A program made the translations under genes and the position numbers. From Collinsella ihumii (GTDB taxonomy: Bacteria > Actinomycetota > Coriobacteriia > Coriobacteriales > Coriobacteriaceae), in the NCBI RefSeq assembly GCF_900046475.1, contig NZ_FCOU01000006.1:47052-111051 (forward strand): a stretch of 64,000 bases of DNA, given 5' to 3'. The notes under the pieces are model-generated. The model was not told the origin of the DNA, made no database searches, and was given only the letters and a program-made list of their open reading frames with translations. Of this stretch, positions 57,469-64,000 are shown piece after piece; the first letter of the stretch is position 1, and each line of letters opens with the position of its first letter.

Positions 57469-58710
57469 ATGGCAAGACGGACGCATCAGAAGTTGACGAT
57501 CGGGATGGTGCTCGGCGCCATGGGTCCCGGTCTTTTGGCTGCTCTATCGGGCAACGATGCGGGCGGCATCGCCACGTATTCGAGCGCGGGAGCAAGCTAC
57601 GGCTACGGCACGCTGTGGATGCTGCCGCTCATGGCGGTGCTCCTCATCGTGGTGCAGGAGACCGCGGCACGGTGCGGCTGCGTGACCGGCAAGGGCTTCG
57701 CGTCGCTCATCCGCGAGAAGTACGGCGTGCGGAAGAGCGCGCTGGCGATGGGTGCGCTGCTGGTCGCGAACACCGCCGTGACCATCTCGGAGTTTGCCGG
57801 CATCGCAAGCGGCCTCGCGCTGTTCGGCGTGCCCGCCACGGTATCGGTTCCCCTGGTCGGTCTGGCCATCTGGTCGCTCACCATGTCGGGAAGCTTCCAG
57901 CGCATCGAGAAGATCCTGCTCATGGTGAGCTGCGTGTTCGTGACCTATATCGTGGCGGCGTTTTTGGCGGGTCCCGATTGGGGGCAGGTCACGGCGGCGA
58001 CGGTGTCGCCTCATATCGTGCCCGAACCCGAGTACGTCTCGCTGCTCGTGGCGACGATCGGCACCACCATCGCACCGTGGATGATCTTCTTGGCGCAAAA
58101 CAACGTGGTCGACAAGAACGTCGACGAGAGCGGCATCATCCTGCAGCGCATCGACACGACGTCGGGCTCGATCATCGCCTGCGCCGTCGCGTGGTTCATC
58201 GTGGTCACGACCGGTGCGGTTCTCTACCCGGCGGGCGTCCAGGTGTCGGATGCCGCCGACGCGGCGCTCGCCCTCGAGCCCATCGCGGGCGAGTTCTCCA
58301 CCATCCTGTTCGCATCCGGCCTGGTGGCGGCGAGCTTTCTGGCCGCCTGCGTGCTGCCCGGCGTCACCTCGAGCGCGATCTGCGAGGCGTTCGGCTGGGA
58401 GCGCGGAGCGGACCGCAGCTGGGAGGAGGCGCCGATCTACCGCGGCATCATCACCGCGGTCATCGTCGCTTCGGCCCTGCTGGTGATCATGCCCGGCGTC
58501 AATCTGTTCCAGATCATGATGAGCGCGCAGGTCATCAACGGCGTGCTGCTGCCGGTGCTGCTGGTCTTTCTGCTGTTCATCGCCCAGGACCGCCACATCA
58601 TGGGCGAGTATCGCAACGGGCGCGTGTGGAACGTGCTGACCTGGGCGACCATCGTCATCATCACCGTGCTGACCATCATCATGTTCGTGCTCCAGGCCCT
58701 CGGGTACTGA
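57469..58710 (+). CDS. NRAMP-related metal transporter, NRMT-like (Mg2+/Mn2+)
   Basis: 413 aa, about eleven helices of the LeuT-type SLC11 fold. Helix 1 reads GPGLLAALSGNDAGGIATYS, where classical Mn2+/Fe2+ transporters have the DPGN motif. Helix 6 reads TTIAPWMIFLAQ, where they have a Met-Pro-His motif whose Met selects transition metals. Loss of that Met is the mark of the NRAMP-related magnesium transporters characterised in Eggerthella lenta, also a coriobacterium. Mg2+ uptake is therefore the best guess. It is co-transcribed with the PRC/MgtE_N/CBS protein. Confidence 0.85.
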   Translation: MARRTHQKLTIGMVLGAMGPGLLAALSGNDAGGIATYSSAGASYGYGTLWMLPLMAVLLIVVQETAARCGCVTGKGFASLIREKYGVRKSALAMGALLVANTAVTISEFAGIASGLALFGVPATVSVPLVGLAIWSLTMSGSFQRIEKILLMVSCVFVTYIVAAFLAGPDWGQVTAATVSPHIVPEPEYVSLLVATIGTTIAPWMIFLAQNNVVDKNVDESGIILQRIDTTSGSIIACAVAWFIVVTTGAVLYPAGVQVSDAADAALALEPIAGEFSTILFASGLVAASFLAACVLPGVTSSAICEAFGWERGADRSWEEAPIYRGIITAVIVASALLVIMPGVNLFQIMMSAQVINGVLLPVLLVFLLFIAQDRHIMGEYRNGRVWNVLTWATIVIITVLTIIMFVLQALGY

Positions 58711-58797
58711 TCGGGCCGAAAGGCGCGCGCTCGCGCGGCGGCACAGAGGCGAAGCCGGGGCATGCCGATGCCGATGCCGATGGCGTGCGGCCGGGGG

Positions 58798-60993
58798 CTA
58801 CTCCTGCGCGTTATAGGGCTCGAGCAGCACCGAGGTCATGCTATCGGTCAGCGAGGTCCTGATGCCGTCGGTCACCGATTGCATCCGGCTCTGCAGCTCT
58901 TGCTGCAGCTCGGGGTCATCGAGGTGCACGGGCAGGATGTCTTCGACCGCAGAGTAGATGAGATCCACGTATTCGACCGCGCCCGACTCGTTCAGATGCG
59001 TTCCGTCGCCGTCGAAGACGTCGTTGCGGCCCTCGCTGTAGCCGTACCAGTCAACAATGCGCACGTTGGAATAGCGCTCGGCCGCTCGCGCAAGCGTCTC
59101 ATTCGTGGGGCCGGTCCATGGCTGCGGGCTGCGCGTGTTGACGAACACCACGGTACGGTCCGCCCCGGCGATCCCCATGAGCGTGTCGATCTGCTCGTCG
59201 CTCATCGGTCCGTTCGTGCCCAGGGCGAACACGAGGATGCCTCCGGCGAGATTCTGGTCGACGAGGCTCTGATAGATCTCGATGCCCGTGCCGAACTGGC
59301 GGTTCTTCGCCGCGTCGATGTATCCGTGGGGGAATTTCTCCTCAAACGCCGGGATGACTCGCACCGAGACCGAATCGCCGATCATCACGATGTCGTAGGC
59401 CCCTTGGGGTTCGGCGGCGGTCGTCTCGCCATCCTCCTGATCGGCAGGGGTGCCATCCGCCTGCCCTTCGGCGCCCGCAGCGTCCTGCCCGTCATCGGTG
59501 CCCTGCTCGAGCAGGGCGGCGCCCTCTGCCGACAGGGCGGAGGTGTCGGGCACCAGGACGAGCCCCGCTACGGCGGCGACCAGCACGAGCGTGGTCGCCG
59601 CAACGGGAAGCGGGTGCTTGCGCGCCAGGCGACCGGGCGTCTCGTGCGACCCTTTGAGCTGCTTGACGATCTTGCCGAACAGCCCGTGCCTGAACGGCGT
59701 CTCGATGAAGCGGTACGAGAGCTCCGCCGCTAGGATGACCAGGGCGATCTGGATGATATAGACCCACCAGGGCTTCTCGCTGATGTCGCTCACGGGGTTC
59801 ATGAGCAAAAGCAGCGGGTAATGCCACAGGTAGATGCCGTACGAGCGCTTGCCGAGCCACACGAGCGGCGGCAGCGAGAACACGCGTGACAGCAGCGTGT
59901 CGGGCTGCACGCAGGCGGCCACCAGCGCAACCGTGAGCAGCGAGCACAGCAGGGTGCCGCCTTGGTACTGGAAGGCGGTGTAGCCGTTGGTGAGGGCCAT
60001 GATGGCGATCAGCGCCATAAGGCTCAAAAGGCCGATGACGTCGATGAGCCACGGGCTGTTCGTCATCTTCTGCTCGCTGCGGATCGCATCGGCGGACTTC
60101 TGGGCGACCATGCGGTAGGTGGGATGCGGGGTGCCTGCGCGGTGCGCATCCGCCGGCTTGTGCTCGCCTGCGGCCTTCCCAAGCCTCCTGCCGAGTTTGC
60201 GCAGATGCGGGGCGAGCCAGCCGAGACGCATCGAGGAGGTCGGGATAAACGCGAGCCAGGCGCCCAGAAGCAGCGAGAACACGCGCGTATCGGTGCCGTA
60301 GTACACGCGGCTCGGGTCGACCGACGGATCGTACAGCGCCGTCATGGCGACCGCCGACACGATGGCCAGCACGAGCGTGCCCCGGCGCACGAGCTTGTTC
60401 TTGCCTCCGAGCTTCCAGACACCCATCAGCAGCAGGGGCCAGATCAGATAGAACTGCTCCTCGATGGCCAGCGACCAGAAGTGGGTGAGCGGCGAGGGGT
60501 CGCCCAGCGCATCGAAGTACGACACGTTTCGCAGAATCTGCCACCAGTTGTTGAAGAACAGGATGGAGGGGACGATGTCCGGCCTCATCTTGGTGAGCAT
60601 CACGTGGTTGAACAGCGCACACAAGATGATGGTCACCACGATGACCGTCAGCACGGCGGGCAGCAGGCGACGGATGCGGCGAATCCAGAAATCCTTGAGG
60701 TCGATGCGTCCGGTGCCGCGGTATTCGACGATCAGCAGGTGGGTGATGAGGTATCCGGACAGCACGAAGAACATCGTGACGCCCTGGAGGCCGCCTTGGA
60801 TCCATGAGAAGCCCAGGTGGTAGAGGACGACCGCCGCGACGGCAAGCGTGCGGATGCCGTCGAGCGCCGGGATATAGCGTGAGCGCGGGCGAGCGGGGCG
60901 CATGTCTTGCTGGCGGGCTGCATCTGCGCGCGGGGTGTGCGTTGATGCGGGCTTGGTGCCGGTGGTCTCCTGCTTGGGCTGAGGGGAAGTCAT
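58798..60993 (-). CDS. OatA-like acyltransferase with C-terminal SGNH domain
   Basis: 731 aa. An N-terminal acyltransferase-3 domain of 10-11 helices begins YIPALDGIRTLAVAAVVLYH and contains GVTMFFVLSGYLITHLLI and HFWSLAIEEQFYLIWPLLL. An Asp/Gln-rich linker follows. The extracellular SGNH hydrolase-like domain has IGDSVSVRV (nucleophile Ser) and DGTHLNESG (Asp-His of the triad). This is the layout of peptidoglycan O-acetyltransferase OatA. An insert of about 60 residues (around the segment HKPADAHRAGTPHPTYRM) interrupts the membrane part. The start ATG 60993 (MTSPQPKQ) has only a weak ribosome site. Convergent with the NRMT gene. Confidence 0.9.
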   Translation of the reverse strand: MTSPQPKQETTGTKPASTHTPRADAARQQDMRPARPRSRYIPALDGIRTLAVAAVVLYHLGFSWIQGGLQGVTMFFVLSGYLITHLLIVEYRGTGRIDLKDFWIRRIRRLLPAVLTVIVVTIILCALFNHVMLTKMRPDIVPSILFFNNWWQILRNVSYFDALGDPSPLTHFWSLAIEEQFYLIWPLLLMGVWKLGGKNKLVRRGTLVLAIVSAVAMTALYDPSVDPSRVYYGTDTRVFSLLLGAWLAFIPTSSMRLGWLAPHLRKLGRRLGKAAGEHKPADAHRAGTPHPTYRMVAQKSADAIRSEQKMTNSPWLIDVIGLLSLMALIAIMALTNGYTAFQYQGGTLLCSLLTVALVAACVQPDTLLSRVFSLPPLVWLGKRSYGIYLWHYPLLLLMNPVSDISEKPWWVYIIQIALVILAAELSYRFIETPFRHGLFGKIVKQLKGSHETPGRLARKHPLPVAATTLVLVAAVAGLVLVPDTSALSAEGAALLEQGTDDGQDAAGAEGQADGTPADQEDGETTAAEPQGAYDIVMIGDSVSVRVIPAFEEKFPHGYIDAAKNRQFGTGIEIYQSLVDQNLAGGILVFALGTNGPMSDEQIDTLMGIAGADRTVVFVNTRSPQPWTGPTNETLARAAERYSNVRIVDWYGYSEGRNDVFDGDGTHLNESGAVEYVDLIYSAVEDILPVHLDDPELQQELQSRMQSVTDGIRTSLTDSMTSVLLEPYNAQE

Positions 60994-61121
60994 GTCTTCG
61001 GGTCGATCCGTTCGTGTGTCGGGTTCGCAGTCCGCCTGATTGTACCGCTGTGCGCGGCAAAAGGGCATATGCGCCTGTGCCCGATGGGCAGCCGGTCCCT
61101 TGTGGCAGATGCGGGCCTTCG

Positions 61122-61202
61122 TTCATTCATGAATGAACGGGACCCTTTTCGGCGTTTGCCCAGGATTTGTTTGTTTGACACCCGTACTTTTTCATGAATG
61201 AA
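61122..61202. repeat. Repeated TTCATGAATGAA motif
   Basis: CGTTCATTCATGAATGAACG (61122-61141) is a perfect 20-bp palindrome. TTCATGAATGAA recurs at about 61191-61202, 55-60 bp downstream, just behind LemA's terminator side. Both copies are intergenic between the OatA-like gene's 5' end and the LemA gene's 3' end. An operator or repeat remnant is possible. Confidence 0.6.
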
Positions 61203-61239
61203 GGGGATTCCCGTGAGCGGGGAGTGCGACGCGCCGCGC

Positions 61240-61273
61240 AAAAAAGCGCCCGAGGGAAAGCCCCCGGGCGCAC
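61240..61273 (-). terminator. Terminator of lemA
   Basis: Read on the minus strand: GCGCCCGGGGGCTTTCCCTC then GGGCGC, followed by TTTTTTGCGC. Confidence 0.88.
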
Positions 61274-61296
61274 ATCGGCCACGTGATCGGCGTCGC

Positions 61297-61848
61297 TTAG
61301 AACTTCACGTTCGGGACGGAGCGCGCCGCCTCTTCCGCCTCGAAGCCCTGACGCTCCTTGAACTGGAAGATGCCGGCAAAGATGACGCCGGGGAACGTCT
61401 GGATGGCGTTGTTGTAGTTGAGCACGCAGTCGTTGTAGCTCTGACGGGCGTAGGAGACCTTGTTCTCGGTGTCCTCGAGCGAGGTCTGGAGCTGCATGAA
61501 ATTGGCGTTGGCCTTGAGATCGGGATAGGCCTCGGCCACGGCGAACAGCTGGCGCAGGGCGCTGGTGAGCGCGCCGTCGGCGGCCATCTTCTCGTCGGGC
61601 GTCGTCGCCGTGACGGCCGCGTTGCGCGCGTTGGTGACGGCGGCAAGCGCCTCGCGCTCGTGCGACGCGTAGCCCTTGACGGTCTCGACGAGGTTGGGGA
61701 TCAGGTCGTTTCGACGCTGAAGCTGGGTATCGATGTTCTGCCACGCGTTGTCGATGCGATTGCGCAGCGTGACCATGTTGTTGTAGATGCCCGCGATTGC
61801 GCAGACGATGACGATGACGACAACGATCGCGATGATGGTCGGAATCAT
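61297..61848 (-). CDS. lemA: LemA family protein
   Basis: 183 aa, the usual LemA length. An N-terminal membrane helix (IIAIVVVIVIVCAIAGIYN) is followed by the LemA signature RNRIDNAWQNIDTQLQRRND then LIPNLVETVKGY, and a long helical hairpin to PNVKF. The fold is known from structures but the biochemical role is not. ATG 61848 follows GGAG at about 6 nt. Confidence 0.93.
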   Translation of the reverse strand: MIPTIIAIVVVIVIVCAIAGIYNNMVTLRNRIDNAWQNIDTQLQRRNDLIPNLVETVKGYASHEREALAAVTNARNAAVTATTPDEKMAADGALTSALRQLFAVAEAYPDLKANANFMQLQTSLEDTENKVSYARQSYNDCVLNYNNAIQTFPGVIFAGIFQFKERQGFEAEEAARSVPNVKF

Positions 61849-62017
61849 GCTCAGCTCCGTTCCGGGCTTTGCGCCCCGTGGGATGTGAGACAAAGTATAC
61901 CGGATAGCGCTCGCATCGTTTGCCGTCATAGATTTGGAACAAGAGCTCCGGCTTCGCTCCCATGTCCTGGCCGGAGGGTTTTGCGCTCGCTCTGTCTTCG
62001 CAGGTGGGGCGACATAC

Positions 62018-62049
62018 AAAAAAGCGCCCGAGCTGGCGGGCGCTTTGCG
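62018..62049 (-). terminator. Terminator after the tRNA-Ser pair
   Basis: Minus-strand stem AGCGCCCGCC/GGCGGGCGCT-type pairing (AAGCGCCCG / CGGGCGCTT) followed by TTTTTG, immediately 3' of tRNA-Ser(CGA). Confidence 0.8.
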
Positions 62050-62057
62050 TTCCATGA

Positions 62058-62149
62058 TGGCGGAGGAGGAGGGATTCGAACCCTCGTACCCGGGTTACCG
62101 GGTAAACGGTTTTCGAGACCGCCGCATTCAACCACTCTGCCACTCCTCC
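62058..62149 (-). tRNA. tRNA-Ser (anticodon CGA)
   Basis: 92 nt with CCA encoded and a long variable arm (GTTTACCCGGTAACCCGGGT). The acceptor stem is GGAGGAG/CTCCTCC and the anticodon loop CTCGAAA. Confidence 0.93.
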
Positions 62150-62198
62150 GTTGGAGTGAAACATGGCGCGTCACAAGGGGCGCGCCATGAGAAGATGC

Positions 62199-62289
62199 TG
62201 GCGGAGAGTCAGGGATTTGAACCCTGGAGACGCTTTTGGCGCCTACACGATTTCCAATCGTGCTCCTTCGGCCACTCGGACAACTCTCC
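62199..62289 (-). tRNA. tRNA-Ser (anticodon GGA)
   Basis: 91 nt with CCA encoded. The acceptor stem is GGAGAGT/ACTCTCC, the anticodon stem CACGA/TCGTG with loop TTGGAAA, and the variable arm is long. It lies 49 bp upstream of tRNA-Ser(CGA) on the same strand; both probably share one transcript. Confidence 0.93.
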
Positions 62290-62496
62290 GTGAAATGCAA
62301 CGGCAATTTTACCGTATCCAGCGCCGCGCGCAAGTGTCATTTGCAAGATGGCGAAAAAATGTGGGGGAGTTAAGGAGCCGGCAGGCAGGAGTCTCTGTCT
62401 CCCCCGACGCCTTAAGACCCGCTTAATCTGGGCAAATGCCGCCATAAGGGCATTTTGTCGCGGATACACTGAAGATGTGAGAAAGGAGGAACCGCG

Positions 62497-62925
62497 ATGT
62501 ACGCCACGAGCATAGCCACGCACGCCATGCCGGCGGAGGCGCTGCGCGTCGCCGTCGACCACGCGTTTGCGGAGGCGCGGTCGTGCCTTATCGGATGCGG
62601 TTCCCTCGCTCCCTTTACCATCATGTGCGCATCCGACGGGTACGACATCGTCGAGCACCACGGTCGATCGGCACGGGATATCTACCGCTCCGTGCGCGAT
62701 CTTTTGGTCCGCGAGAAGCCGGAGGCGTATGCCTTTGTCTATGATGGGTTCGTTGATGTCGATGCCGGGCATACCGGTGCCCTCATATGCGAGGCGGCGT
62801 GTCGCGGGGACGCCATGGCGCGCCTGATGGTGCTGCCGTATCGCGCGGGCGCTGCGTATTCGTTTGCCGAATCGTCCATCTGCATGGGAGCGGTGCGGTC
62901 GCTGTTCGCGGACGTTGCCCGGTAG
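62497..62925 (+). CDS. Hypothetical protein, 142 aa
   Basis: Not recognised. It is a soluble alpha/beta-looking protein without membrane helix or signal, starting MYATSIATHAMPAEALRVAV, with CLIGCGSLAPFTIMCASDG and DGFVDVDAGHTGALICEAAC. It has six scattered Cys. GAAAGGAGG lies 7 nt before the ATG and codon use matches the host, so it is a real gene. The DUF4013 gene follows about 80 bp downstream in the same direction. Confidence 0.75.
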   Translation: MYATSIATHAMPAEALRVAVDHAFAEARSCLIGCGSLAPFTIMCASDGYDIVEHHGRSARDIYRSVRDLLVREKPEAYAFVYDGFVDVDAGHTGALICEAACRGDAMARLMVLPYRAGAAYSFAESSICMGAVRSLFADVAR

Positions 62926-63007
62926 TCACGTCTTTCGCGGCGCGGTAAAGCGGTGAAGGTGCATGGCACGGTCGCCTTGGCGACCTGAGATCAGAGGAGT
63001 AAGAGAT

Positions 63008-64000
63008 ATGTACGCACAGCAGCTGGGATTCGTCTCTTCCTGGAAGATGCTGACGCGCGACAAGGGATGGATCAAGCCGCTGCTGATCCTCACCCTTGTC
63101 GGCTGGATTCCCATCTTGGGCCAGATCGCCATCCTTGGATACGGTCTGGAGTGGGCGCGCCTGACCGCATGGGGCGTCGACGCGGCGCCCAAGCAGCGCG
63201 GCGTCGCCTACGGCAAGGTGCTTTCGACGGGCGGCATCGCGTTTCTGCTCACGGTGACCATGGGCCTCGTGCTCGGGGCGATCGACCTCATGCTGTTCGG
63301 CGGCTGGTATCCCATCGCCGCGTTCCCTATGGGCATCGGGGTATTCTCGAGCTCGGTGTTCGATCTCGCGCGCGACACGTCCATCCTGATCGCCCTGGTG
63401 ATCCTGATCGTCAATCTGCTGATGGGGACGTTTGCCACGGCGGCCATGGTGCGCGCGACCATTTACGACAACTTCGCCGCCGGCTGGCGCGTCGACCGCC
63501 TGTTCCAGATGATCGGGCGCGATCCGCGCGGATTTCTCCACGCGTACGGCGTGTCGCTTATCGGCGGGCTGGTCACCACGGCCTATTCGATGGCGATCGC
63601 GCTGGTGGGAAGCCTGTTCGCCTTCGGCGGCGTGATGGGGTTCGTGCTCGGGGCCGGATTGAGGGGCAGCGAGTACGCGAGCCATATGATCCAGGGCATC
63701 GGGCCCGGCATCATCGTCTTGGCGGTGGTGCTCGTGGTCGTCGTCATGTTCTTCGGGGGCGTGATCGGCACTGCGATGCAGCTCATCTCCATCAACGCGG
63801 TCGGTCAGTGGTTCTGCCGCTTCGACGTCGGCCGCTGGGGCGTGTCCTCGGCCCCCTTGCCCGACGGCGTTCCGTACCAGACGAGCGCTACGGCATCGAA
63901 CCCCTATGCCGGTGCCCAGGCCGACCAGCCCCCTCGCAGGCCCGATGCGGACGCGTCCGCGGAAGAGCAGCCTGCAGGCGCTTCCGAGCCGGCCGCGCCG
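63008..64000 (+). CDS. DUF4013 membrane protein (3' end outside window)
   Basis: Open from ATG 63008 (GAGGAG upstream) to the window edge, 331 codons with no stop. It starts MYAQQLGFVSSWKMLTRDKG then WIKPLLILTLVGWIPILGQI, typical of DUF4013, followed by four to five membrane helices: IAFLLTVTMGLVLGAIDLML, ILIALVILIVNLLMGTFATA, the GLVTTAYSMAIALVGSLFAF region and IVLAVVLVVVVMFFGGVIGT. The end of the visible part is a Pro/Ala/Glu-rich tail (QADQPPRRPDADASAEEQP). Function unknown. Confidence 0.85.
   Translation, partial: MYAQQLGFVSSWKMLTRDKGWIKPLLILTLVGWIPILGQIAILGYGLEWARLTAWGVDAAPKQRGVAYGKVLSTGGIAFLLTVTMGLVLGAIDLMLFGGWYPIAAFPMGIGVFSSSVFDLARDTSILIALVILIVNLLMGTFATAAMVRATIYDNFAAGWRVDRLFQMIGRDPRGFLHAYGVSLIGGLVTTAYSMAIALVGSLFAFGGVMGFVLGAGLRGSEYASHMIQGIGPGIIVLAVVLVVVVMFFGGVIGTAMQLISINAVGQWFCRFDVGRWGVSSAPLPDGVPYQTSATASNPYAGAQADQPPRRPDADASAEEQPAGASEPAAP

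Noticed and set aside
61127..62190. Frames with GGGGIRTLVPGLPG or GVAEWLNAAVSKTVYP around 62.1 kb
   Set aside because: Translations of the two tRNA-Ser genes and their complements, not proteins.

Overview
This is a high-GC chromosomal segment from the class Coriobacteriia, most likely Collinsella or a close relative. The evidence is the 16S/23S sequence character, the actinobacterial codon bias, and a gut-anaerobe gene set: Ech-type hydrogenase, flavodiiron protein, an NRAMP-related transporter of the Coriobacteriia type, and many cell-envelope genes. The genus is an inference. The domain and class are well supported.

Layout. 0-9.5 kb: the end of the ATP synthase operon (atpD', atpC), murA, an LCP cell-wall ligase, a convergent acyltransferase, pepT, a DtxR/MntR-type regulator, a homocysteine methyltransferase and a phosphohexomutase. 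9.5-15 kb: a complete rRNA operon (16S-23S-5S, no spacer tRNA) ending in a strong terminator. It abuts a chimeric junction where a fragment of a GH1 glycosidase and the last codons of folP run into folK. 15.7-23.4 kb: birA, coaX (opposite strand) and a cytochrome c maturation operon ccmE-F-A-B-C-D with a Cys-type CcmE. 23.5-32.3 kb: an MFS transporter, tRNA-fMet, a gene-poor stretch with five GTGTACAC palindromes, then a decaying pile of insertion sequences (two IS21-type, one IS30-type) and a lone IS3-like orfA. 32.3-39.4 kb: a flavodiiron protein and an Ech NiFe-hydrogenase operon in which the antiporter-like and NuoH-like membrane subunits are one polypeptide. 40-51.9 kb: murE, a membrane LuxR regulator, a drug-type ABC exporter with two permeases, a DUF362 ferredoxin-like protein, hemolysin III, a CNNM/CBS transporter, a cyanophycin-synthetase-N-like protein, and YtxH and PRC-barrel proteins. 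52-64 kb: a tandem pair of polysaccharide deacetylases (one predicted dead, one intact), a structured leader followed by a PRC/MgtE_N/CBS membrane protein and an NRAMP-related (NRMT-like) transporter, an OatA-like acyltransferase, LemA, two tRNA-Ser genes, a small unknown protein and a DUF4013 membrane protein cut by the window end.

How it works together. The Ech operon couples ferredoxin oxidation to H2 and ion translocation alongside the F1Fo ATPase, and the flavodiiron protein would remove O2 or NO. The ccm operon would attach heme c to exported cytochromes, whose genes are not in the window. The 55.3-58.7 kb unit looks like a divalent-metal (probably Mg2+) sensing and uptake module. Envelope genes (murA, murE, LCP, OatA-like, deacetylases) are scattered through the window.

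The strongest unexplained signal is in the IS pile. Five short tracts (23-47 bp) inside transposase genes are identical or nearly identical to pieces of birA, ccmE, ccmB and echE elsewhere in the window. All are in the same orientation and all follow the order of their donors. They replace native transposase sequence, in one case destroying a Walker A motif and shifting the frame. Two perfect spacer-less palindromes (66 and 86 bp), several interspersed hairpin repeat families and the rRNA/GH1/folP junction add to the picture. Some of these may be natural short-patch recombination and some may be assembly artefacts, and the entries say how to tell.
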